Below the pieces are notes generated by a model. It saw only the letters and a program-made list of their open reading frames with translations. It was not told the origin of the DNA and ran no database searches. Made by a program: the position numbers and the translations under genes. 43,497 nucleotides of DNA from an uncultured Collinsella sp. (lineage in GTDB: Bacteria > Actinomycetota > Coriobacteriia > Coriobacteriales > Coriobacteriaceae), in assembly GCA_900754525.1 (NCBI GenBank), contig CAAEDE010000012.1:1-43497 (forward strand), written 5' to 3'. Positions 8,179-15,900 of the stretch are shown one piece after another. Numbering within the stretch: position 1 is the stretch's first letter; every line of letters starts with the position of its first letter.

Positions 8179-10038
8179 ATGAATCCGTACACTTCCTCCG
8201 GTTCGGTCGCCACGATGACGGCCAACGTGTCCGGCAACGATAGCCTCAACGACCTGGGCGACGGTCCGCGCCAGCCTGGCGACCCCGAGCGCTATCCCGT
8301 GGGCGCGGTGACCCGCCGCCTGCTGGGCTATGTTCGCCCGCACCGTATTTCGTTTACGGCGTCGTTTGTGAGCGCCGCCATCTCGGTGATTCTGCAGCTC
8401 TACACGCCCATCCTCATTGGTGAGGGCATCGACCTGATCGTCGCCACCGGGCAGGTGGACTTCGATGCGCTGCTGCCGCTCGTTACCAAACTCGCGATTG
8501 TCGTGATAGGTGCTGCGGCCTTCCAGTGGCTGCAGGGCTACTGCGTCAACCGCCTGTCCTACGAAACTGTGCGCGACATGCGCGTGGAGGCGAGCGACAA
8601 GCTCAGCCGTATGCCGCTCAGCTTTGTCGACAGCCATGCCCACGGCGACCTCATGAGTCGCGTGGTCAACGACGTCGATCAGGTGGGCGACGGTCTGCTG
8701 CAGGGCTTCACACAGCTCTTCACCGGTGTTATTACCATCGTGGGTACGCTCGCGTTTATGCTTTCCATCAACCTGACCATGACGCTCGTGGTGGTACTCG
8801 TCACGCCGCTTTCCATTTTTGCAGCCGGTGCTATCGCCAAGCTTTCCAACAAAAGCTTTACGGCACAGCAGCGTATTCAAGGGCAGCTCGGTGGTCATAT
8901 CGAGGAGTACGTAGGCGAGCAGAAACTTGTCGACGCCTTTGCCTATGGTCCCAACGCTCAGCAGCGCTTCGATGCCCTCAACGCCGAGCTCTACACCGCG
9001 GGCGAGCGCGCGCAGTTTATGGGTTCGCTCTCCAACCCCGGTACGCGTTTTATCAACAACATCATCTATGCCGTGGTTGCTGTGATCGGCTGCGTGGGCG
9101 TGATCACGGGCGTGCCTGCGGCGCTTACGGTGGGCGGCGTTCAAATCTTTCTGTCTTATGCCAACCAATACACCAAGCCGTTTAACGAGGTCACCAACGT
9201 CATTACGCAGATCCAGACCGCGTACGCCTCGGCGCGCCGCATGTTTGCGCTGCTCGATGCGCGCGAGCAGGAGCCCGACGCATCGGATGCCGTGGAGCTT
9301 GCCGCCCCGCAGGGCGAGGTTGCCTTTGAGCATGTGGACTTTAGCTACGTGCCCGACCGCAAGCTGCTGCAGGACATCTGCATCGAGGCCAAGCCCGGCA
9401 TGCGCTTTGCCCTCGTTGGCCCCACGGGCTGCGGCAAGACGACGCTCATCAACTTGCTGCTGCGGTTTTACGATATCGATGCCGGACGCATCATGGTCGA
9501 TGGCCGGTCTTCGCGTGACTACGCGCGCGCAAGCCTGCGGCGTGCCTTTGGCATGGTGCTGCAAGACACATGGCTGTTCGAGGGCACGGTGGCGGACAAT
9601 ATCGCTTACGGTTGCCCAGGAGACACGCGCGAGCAGGTTATCGAAGCCGCCAAGCGCGCGCACGCGCACAAGTTTATCGTGCAGCTGCCAGGCGGCTACG
9701 ATACGGTCATCGGCGAGGACGGCGGCACGTTTAGCCAGGGTCAAAAACAGTTGCTGTGCATCGCGCGCGTCATGCTCACCGACCCGGCTATCTTGCTGCT
9801 GGACGAGGCGACCTCGAGCATCGATACCCGCACCGAGCTGCAGGTGCAGGCGGCATTCGACGAGCTCATGGCCGGTCGCACAAGCTTTGTCGTGGCGCAC
9901 CGCCTGAGCACCATCCGCAACGCCGACTGCATCCTGGTAATGCGCGACGGCCAGATTATCGAGCGCGGCACGCACGACGAGCTGCTAGCGGCAGGCGGCT
10001 TCTACGCCGAACTCTACCGCAGTCAGTTCGCCCAGTAA
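8179..10038 (+). CDS. Heterodimeric ABC exporter, catalytic subunit
   Basis: The 619-residue half-transporter begins right after the stop of its partner, with AAGGAGG eight bases before the ATG, so the two are coupled. A variable 50-residue N-terminus precedes the membrane domain (about 55-345). The ATPase domain has Walker A GPTGCGKTT (about 414), Walker B LLLDEATSS with catalytic Glu 543, and switch His 574 (AHRLST). Its signature is FSQGQ instead of LSGGQ (about 518). Paired with the upstream subunit this gives one full and one degenerate ATP site. The short convergent gap to the next gene (10039-10066) shows no clear terminator. Confidence 0.91.
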   Translation: MNPYTSSGSVATMTANVSGNDSLNDLGDGPRQPGDPERYPVGAVTRRLLGYVRPHRISFTASFVSAAISVILQLYTPILIGEGIDLIVATGQVDFDALLPLVTKLAIVVIGAAAFQWLQGYCVNRLSYETVRDMRVEASDKLSRMPLSFVDSHAHGDLMSRVVNDVDQVGDGLLQGFTQLFTGVITIVGTLAFMLSINLTMTLVVVLVTPLSIFAAGAIAKLSNKSFTAQQRIQGQLGGHIEEYVGEQKLVDAFAYGPNAQQRFDALNAELYTAGERAQFMGSLSNPGTRFINNIIYAVVAVIGCVGVITGVPAALTVGGVQIFLSYANQYTKPFNEVTNVITQIQTAYASARRMFALLDAREQEPDASDAVELAAPQGEVAFEHVDFSYVPDRKLLQDICIEAKPGMRFALVGPTGCGKTTLINLLLRFYDIDAGRIMVDGRSSRDYARASLRRAFGMVLQDTWLFEGTVADNIAYGCPGDTREQVIEAAKRAHAHKFIVQLPGGYDTVIGEDGGTFSQGQKQLLCIARVMLTDPAILLLDEATSSIDTRTELQVQAAFDELMAGRTSFVVAHRLSTIRNADCILVMRDGQIIERGTHDELLAAGGFYAELYRSQFAQ

Positions 10039-10066
10039 GCAAGCCCGTGGGACGTATAACGCAGCG

Positions 10067-11332
10067 CTAGGGCGCGAGCGTGTCAACGGGGGCAACGATG
10101 ATGCCCTCGGGCGTTGTGTGGACCGGCATGCCGAACCCGATGACGATGAGTTTGGCCGCGGGAGGCCTCTCGCCGCGTTCGACCAGCTTGCGCTCGAGCC
10201 GAAGCAGGTTTGCAGATGCCTCGGGGATCTGCGGGCTTCCGAGTTTTACTTCCACGGCAATCCAAGTTCCATCGCGCCTGTGTATGACGGCGTCGACCTC
10301 GAGATCGTCGGCGTCGTGGTAGTGGGACACCGATGAGTCATTTGCGGCGGCATAGACCTTAAGGTCGTGCAGGACGAGGGATTCGAAGAGCAGCCCCAGC
10401 GTCTTCGGGTCGGATGCCAATGACTCCGGATTTGCTCCGAGCAGCGCGACGGCAAGCGAAGGGTCGGCGAGGTGCCTTTTCGCACTTTGCCGCAGCTTTA
10501 CCGGCGACCTGAGCGCCGGATGCCAAGCTGGGATATCGTCGATGATGTGTATTCTGCGCAAGGCATCCGTATAGCGCCGCAGCGTACTTCTCGATACATC
10601 ACCGCCGAGGTCTTTCTCAAGAGACTTTTCGCCGGCAAGAGTGGATTCGTTGCGCGCAAGCGAAGACAGAAGAGCCCTGACTTTCTCCGGGTCACGCTTC
10701 ACGCCGTCGACCCTCGAAACATCCGATTCGCAGACACCGTCGATGTAGGCAGCGGATATACGCATTGCATCGGCAGTCGTCTTGCCAACCGCCTGAGGCC
10801 AACCACCGCGACATAGCAATTCGGCGATATCGGCGATGCCGTTGATGGATCCAAGTGCCGCCTTGATGGGGCATCCGTTAAGCAGCGATTCGAGCGAGAC
10901 CGCCCCTGAGGAAACCTCGAGTTCGGCCAGAGTCATTGTTTCCATGCGCAAGCGTGATATGCGCCCGATGCCGCTGTGCATCGGTTGGTCGGCATCGTTT
11001 GGTGTTGCTGACCCCGTAAGCAAAAACTGCCCTGGCTCACCGGTTCGACGATCGCATTCGAAACGTATTGCGTCCCACAGTTTTGGCTCTTCCTGCCACT
11101 CATCGATGAGTCTCGGCGTTGCGCCGACTATTGCTTGAGCTGGGTCGATCCTGGCAAGCTGCAGTGCGGCAAAGTCTCCGGCAGGGTCGGAGAGAGACAG
11201 CGATGATTCAGCGAATCGCTGGGCCGTAGTCGTCTTTCCGCACCACTTCGGTCCCTGAATGAGCACGGCACCAAAAATGCCAAGATCGCGTTCGATTGAG
11301 CGATCGATACATCTACTCATATACCTAGTCAT
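10067..11332 (-). CDS. DUF4143-family AAA-type ATPase
   Basis: The product is a roughly 421-residue member of the archaeal-ATPase-like/DUF4143 family. Near the N-terminus lie FGAVLIQGPKWCGKTT (Walker A) and LIDEWQ (Walker B). The C-terminal DUF4143 part contains a PD-(D/E)XK-like set, LEVDAVIHRRDG followed by IAVEVKLG. I chose the ATG at 11332 because GGGGAG precedes it; an in-frame ATG at 11347 has no ribosome site. The family is widespread as lone genes in gut anaerobes, and its biological role is not established; proposals include defence and regulation. It stands alone, convergent to the ABC operon, with an unusual repeat array upstream. Confidence 0.82.
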   Translation of the reverse strand: MTRYMSRCIDRSIERDLGIFGAVLIQGPKWCGKTTTAQRFAESSLSLSDPAGDFAALQLARIDPAQAIVGATPRLIDEWQEEPKLWDAIRFECDRRTGEPGQFLLTGSATPNDADQPMHSGIGRISRLRMETMTLAELEVSSGAVSLESLLNGCPIKAALGSINGIADIAELLCRGGWPQAVGKTTADAMRISAAYIDGVCESDVSRVDGVKRDPEKVRALLSSLARNESTLAGEKSLEKDLGGDVSRSTLRRYTDALRRIHIIDDIPAWHPALRSPVKLRQSAKRHLADPSLAVALLGANPESLASDPKTLGLLFESLVLHDLKVYAAANDSSVSHYHDADDLEVDAVIHRRDGTWIAVEVKLGSPQIPEASANLLRLERKLVERGERPPAAKLIVIGFGMPVHTTPEGIIVAPVDTLAP

Positions 11333-11386
11333 CGTACTCCCCGCCATTCAAAGAACATTTTGTTTTATAGCATCTTACCAGCGCGT

Positions 11387-11524
11387 AAAACATTTTGACG
11401 AAAAACCATGACACAATTTGACGGTATTTCGTGAAACAAATTGACGGTATCATATGAAACAATTTGACGGCGCTTTGTGAAACAGTTTTTCGGACATTTG
11501 TGAAACGCTCTGCGGCGGTTTCAA
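11387..11524. repeat. Tandem 23-bp repeats upstream of the DUF4143 gene
   Basis: Five copies with an exact 23-base period start at 11387, 11410, 11433, 11456 and 11479, plus a fading sixth at 11502. The common core is GAAACAATTTGACGG followed by a variable eight-base part often ending in TTTGT. The copies are AT-richer than the surroundings and none is identical to another. The 325-base gap 11348-11672 otherwise holds only the start region of the flavodoxin gene. Confidence 0.85.
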
Positions 11525-11678
11525 TCCGAAGTACATACTGTTCGAAATCTGTCCAAAGATGTCGTCTGCGTCGCCAATCAACAGACGGTGGTTTACATCT
11601 GTCACGTTAGTACTAAGATATTCATCTAATAAATTGCATTAGTGGCTTTAGTTTTGGGGGAAACGAGGCAACGTGACT

Positions 11679-12230
11679 ATGACGTGCTCTTTGGTGGTTA
11701 ACAGCAGGAGCGGTAATACCAGGATGGTTTCGGGCGCGATCAAGCGCGCTCTGCAGGCTGCGGGCGTCGAGTTTGTCCATGCCGCGGCGTTGAGCGACGA
11801 TGCGGATGCAGATCAGGTTGCGCTCGAGGCGCAGGGCGCCCGCGTGGCCGACACGGTGCTCGTCGGTTTTTGGTGCGACAAGGGCGCGTGCACGCCTTCG
11901 GTTGCCGCGCTGCTCTCCGCTCTGCACGGCAAGCGCGTCTTCCTGTTTGGCACCTGCGGTTTTGGCGCCGACCAGAGCTATTACCAGCAGATTATCGACC
12001 GCGTAACTTCCAATTTGGCTGGTGATGCCGAGCTTGCGGGCTGGGCGATGTGCCAGGGCAAGATGGGCCCCGCGGTCAAGCAGCGCTACGAGGCCATGCT
12101 CGAGCAAGATCCCGACAATGTCCGCTTTAAGATGCTGCTCGATAACTGGGTCGCCGCAAAGGATCACCCCACCAAGGAAGATCTGGACAACATGGCTGCA
12201 GCCGCCAAAAAGGCCGTGCTGGGGGAGTAG
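11679..12230 (+). CDS. Small flavodoxin-family protein, BilS-like
   Basis: The 183-residue protein opens with a beta strand and the FMN phosphate loop NSRSGNTR, the flavodoxin signature. Later come VLVGFWCDKG and VFLFGTCGFGAD, matching the flavin-ring loops of the flavodoxin_7 or BilS type. The start is ambiguous: the ATG at 11679 has GAGG ten bases upstream, while a GTG at 11673 has it only four bases away. The family transfers electrons by bound FMN. BilS assists the bilirubin reductase BilR, but neither bilR nor bilT is in the window, so that role cannot be assigned. The C-terminus (from about 130) is a helical tail with a KDHPTKEDLDN segment. Confidence 0.75.
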   Translation: MTCSLVVNSRSGNTRMVSGAIKRALQAAGVEFVHAAALSDDADADQVALEAQGARVADTVLVGFWCDKGACTPSVAALLSALHGKRVFLFGTCGFGADQSYYQQIIDRVTSNLAGDAELAGWAMCQGKMGPAVKQRYEAMLEQDPDNVRFKMLLDNWVAAKDHPTKEDLDNMAAAAKKAVLGE

Positions 12231-12267
12231 CTCCCATCGCTGACTGCGGTCGGTCCATCTTTCTAAA

Positions 12268-12403
12268 TGAAACGTCCTCCCGGGCGTCGGGGCACGAAGT
12301 TCCCTGCTCTACAGTCCTGCGCAAGACGAAGGCCACATTAAGTGGCCTTCTTTGCGTGCGGAACTCGCGATGAACTTCGTGCCCCGCCGTCCGGGAGGAC
12401 GCC
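12268..12403 (+). repeat. Long structured hairpin with conserved core, copy 1
   Basis: Outer arms 12273-12302 and 12372-12401 pair over 30 bases with two mismatches. Inside, AGTCC..GCGCAA faces TTGCG..GGAACT, and the tip is the perfect hairpin GAAGGCCAC (12328-12336), ATTAA, GTGGCCTTC (12342-12350). The whole fold is a rod of about 135 nt. The core 12303-12371 recurs in reverse orientation at 17432-17501. It lies 38 bases after the flavodoxin stop. It may be a 3'-end structure, a structured RNA or a mobile palindrome; the sequence alone does not decide. Confidence 0.8.
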
Positions 12404-12437
12404 TCTTTATTGATGGGAGGCCTGATAGGTCGATGGT

Positions 12438-12848
12438 TCCGTGCCCGGATGCGTCCAAAGTGGGACGGGCTTTCCGGATGGGCAGGCTTTCGAAAATGCG
12501 TCCCGGAATTTGCCTTTGGAATGGGACGTAGTTTCCTGTTGAGGTGCTTTGCGGAAAGTGCATCCCACTCTGGGCGGTCGAAGTGGGACACACTTTCCCA
12601 AAGGCGCTCCAACGGGAAATTGCGTCCCATTATTCGGTCAAGAAACGGGATGCATTTTCCCAATGAGGCTCAAGCGGAAAATGCATCCCGGAATTTGCGC
12701 TCAAAGTGGGATGCGGTTTCCGGTTGAGGGTCTAAGGGGAAAGTGCGTCCCAGAATCGACGCTTGAAATGGGATGCAGTTTCCCGATGAGGCACTCGACG
12801 GAAAATACATCCCAGAAATGGCCTTTGAGCTGGGATAAGATTTCCGCG
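12438..12848. repeat. Array of 61-62-bp repeats upstream of the surface gene
   Basis: Units begin at 12461, 12522, 12584, 12646, 12707, 12769 and 12831 (steps of 61 or 62), with a half unit before the first. Each unit carries TGGGAYGCANTTTCC, about 14 variable bases, GGAAANTGCRTCCC and about 16 variable bases. The two conserved blocks are reverse complements, so every block can pair with its left or right neighbour. Copies are diverged outside these blocks and no open frame runs through. With the flanking hairpin and the 22-bp repeats this fills the 738-base gap 12231-12968. Confidence 0.85.
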
Positions 12849-12864
12849 GCATCTCGGATTCTCA

Positions 12865-12940
12865 AAAATGAGACACGCCGTTGGCGAAAATGAGACACGT
12901 GATATCGGGCATCGGACGTATCATTTGCAAAAATGAGTCC
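12865..12940. repeat. Direct repeats of AAAATGAGACACG
   Basis: AAAATGAGACACG occurs at 12865 and 12887, and AAAATGAGTCC at 12930, in steps of 22 and 43 bases, about two helical turns each. The last copy ends about 30 bases before the surface-protein start. They could be regulator sites or the remains of a transposon end; multi-copy ends of this kind are known in IS21-like and Tn7-like elements. Confidence 0.6.
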
Positions 12941-12968
12941 ACTCCACTCGAGTAAAGCGAGGTCCCTC

Positions 12969-15900
12969 ATGTACGTTCCACATCCCCGTATCCGTAGGCT
13001 GTCGAAAATCCCGCTTGTTGGGACGGCGGCGCTTGCTGCGTTGATCGCCACGAGCGTCGCCTGCTTCACGGCCACGCCCCAGGTTGCCCAGGCGGCAGAC
13101 GCGCCCGCAATCACCGATATGACCGAGCAGGATTATCAAGCCCTGGGTCTGGGCACGAGCGAGGACATTCCGGCCGATACCGTTGGCCCCTATTCCACTG
13201 ATACCCCCACGACGTTTGCCACGCGCAGCGAGGTCTATATGGCAGCTAACGGTAGCCATGGCAATCGCTACACTCTGCGCGACAAGCTCGAGAACGTCGA
13301 GCGCGGTGACATTGGCGGCAGCAGCAAACTCACCGATGGCTATGGAAGTGTGTGGGGCGCCGCAAAGTTCTGGCAAAACGTCAACAACTTCGATACGAAC
13401 AGCGATCTCTACAAGCATAGCGACTACGGTGGCGGCACCTGGTCGTACCTAAGCAACAATGAGTCCTCAACAGTACTCGCCAACGACAACAACGGTTTCT
13501 CGGGCATTCACGCCACGAGTGTTGAGTTCTGCAGCGACGCCAGCACGGGCAAAAAGAGCCGCGTTGCCGAGCTCCGTGCCTACGGCGACAGTTCCTCCAC
13601 GACGATTGACGGCAAGTCATACGCCGGAAAGGTTGAGCTGGTCCTCTACTCGTTTAGCAACGGGCGCACGCGCACTCTCGACACACACCTGCCGGTGACG
13701 GTCAACACTAATATGATGTACGAAGGCCGTTTTAAGTACCTGGATGCCGGTTACCTGCAAGAGCACGATGCCGTCTTTGATGTCGAGGCGGGCGATGTCG
13801 ATGGCGACGGCGTCGACGAGCTTTTTGTCTACGCGGGCTGCTATGTCGACGAGAACGGCGTGCGCAAGGCTGTAGTCGACATGTATGACTTGGAGGGCGG
13901 CAACTGGAAGCAAAGCGTCGTCAAGATCGATGCCGGTAACGCCGCGGACTACACCACGCACAACAAGGGCGGGAACGACTCCTGGACGCAGCTTCAGTCA
14001 GCTCCTGTCGTTTCGCTAGCGGCCGGCGACCTCGATCGCGATTTTTGCGATGACCTCGCCATCGTGGTCTCGGCACCCTACGGCAAGAAGAATATTGATA
14101 AGTCGACGCATTGCGAGCTGTTTTCGTGGGATGCATCCAAGGGTGCGCTCGTCCATGTCGATGCTCTGGGCGACGCGGGCGCAATCTCCCTCTCCGCGAA
14201 CGGCAAGACCATGGTCGCTGCGAATGCGACGTTCGGCACGTTTGCCGCCTACGATGAAGAAGGAAAGAAGACGGGTGAAACCGTCACGGGCCTTATTCTT
14301 GCGGGCTATGACTGGCAACACAGCGCTTTTGATTACGGCGCTTCTGACGGCAGCAAGGGGCTGTACGGCGCGCTGTACCGCTACGCGTATTTTGACTCGG
14401 AGTCTGGCGAGTTCAAGCTTTCCGATTGCAAGGAATACAGAGACGGGCTCCTCGCCTCCTATGGGCTGATGCATGTGCCCAACAGCGCATGCACGGATAG
14501 CGCTCAGGATAAACGCTATCCGTGCACCTTGGCGCCTATTGCCCTTGCCACTGCCAACCTTGACGGCCTGTCCGAGCAGCTGGCGGTCGACGAGGTGCTC
14601 GTGGGCGGCGATGTGTTCCGCGACTTTGCCTGCAACACGGCACAGAGCGGGGCTCAGGGCTTGGGGTCCATGGTCGGAACCATGAGCATGAGCGGTCAGC
14701 AATACAACAGCAGCAACAAGCATGACCACAAGGGTATAGAGCAGGTGTGGATCAGCGACGTCAAGGCGGGCAGCGTCTCGGGTTCGGACCGCTATAACGA
14801 GAGCTTTATCGCCGTGGTGGGCAAGCACCGCGACGAGGACCTGCGCAAGAACGATGACTACTATTGGATGACCGCCTCGCATTTTTCGCTCGACGAGAAC
14901 GGAAAGGTGCGCCGCGGCGAGGAGCAGGTGATTAGCGAGAGCAACCGTCGCGGCACTACCTACGGCACATTTATCTCGCTCGCGCTGCCCGATGTCGACA
15001 ACGACAGCGTCAAGATCACGTACAAGGACCGCTACAAGGTCTATACCAACCCGCGCGTGCTTGCCGTGCTGCAGGATGCGCCCTATGTTGAGGATCTGGA
15101 GCAGGCATACGGCTATCTGGTGTTGGGCGGCACGTCATACGGAGAGGAAAAGGGCACGGGGACATCCCAGGGCTATACCATTGGCGCCGAGTTGGGCGTT
15201 GCCGTCGAGGTGCAGACCGGTCCGCCCCTGGTCGCGATGAATGCTTCAGTCGATTTTGCCGCCGAGGGATGCTATGACTACCGGAGCGAGCGCACGGTCA
15301 GCGCAAGCGTAAGCTATGAGTCGCATGCCGGCGAGGGTGACAAGGCCGTGCTCTACACGATTCCGATGGTCTATTACGAGTATGAGATCGAAAATGAGGA
15401 AACTGGTGGCAAGGGCGTGATGGCGGCGCCCGTGTCGCTCGGCGCGCAGACCTCGGTCGTTAATGTCGAGGCCTATGACCGCATTGCCAAACAGCACAAT
15501 ATGACGCCGCTCAGCTACTTTTTGACCAACCGGTCGGGAGAACCCGGAACCTATCAAACGACGCTCAACGGCGAGACTCCCGTTGGGGATTCCTTTGGCC
15601 TGGGCAAGCCTGGCGTAACGCGCGCCTACACGCACGATGGGTTTAACGGCGCCGCCGCGCAGTCGGGGGCGAGCATTGAGCAGACCATCGAAGTCGAGGA
15701 AGGCAAGGAGCAGGAGCTCGAGCTCGGCTTGACGCTGAACGGCAGCGTTGTCATGGGCGCGAAGCTCGCAAAGCACGAGTTGTTTGGCGGCCTGTGCTTT
15801 GGTGCCAACGCCGGCTTTACTACGGGTAACTCCTCGAGTGAATCGACCGAATACGGCGGCACCGTCGACAACCTGCCCGAGGCCGCGCAGGGCAAGTACG

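Noticed and set aside
8137..9975. Open frame of 612 codons on the minus strand
   Set aside because: Antisense to the catalytic ABC subunit, with low-complexity His/Arg/Asp-rich translation.
11387..11501. Possible CRISPR array before the DUF4143 gene
   Set aside because: The 23-base units are directly contiguous with no spacers.
12438..12848. Possible CRISPR array
   Set aside because: Repeat blocks are short, diverged and in alternating orientation; intervals are not spacers of even length between identical repeats, and no cas gene is near.
12127..12893. Open frames across the 61-62-bp array on both strands
   Set aside because: They follow the repeat pattern, change frame character with each unit and have no ribosome sites; they are by-products of the repeats.
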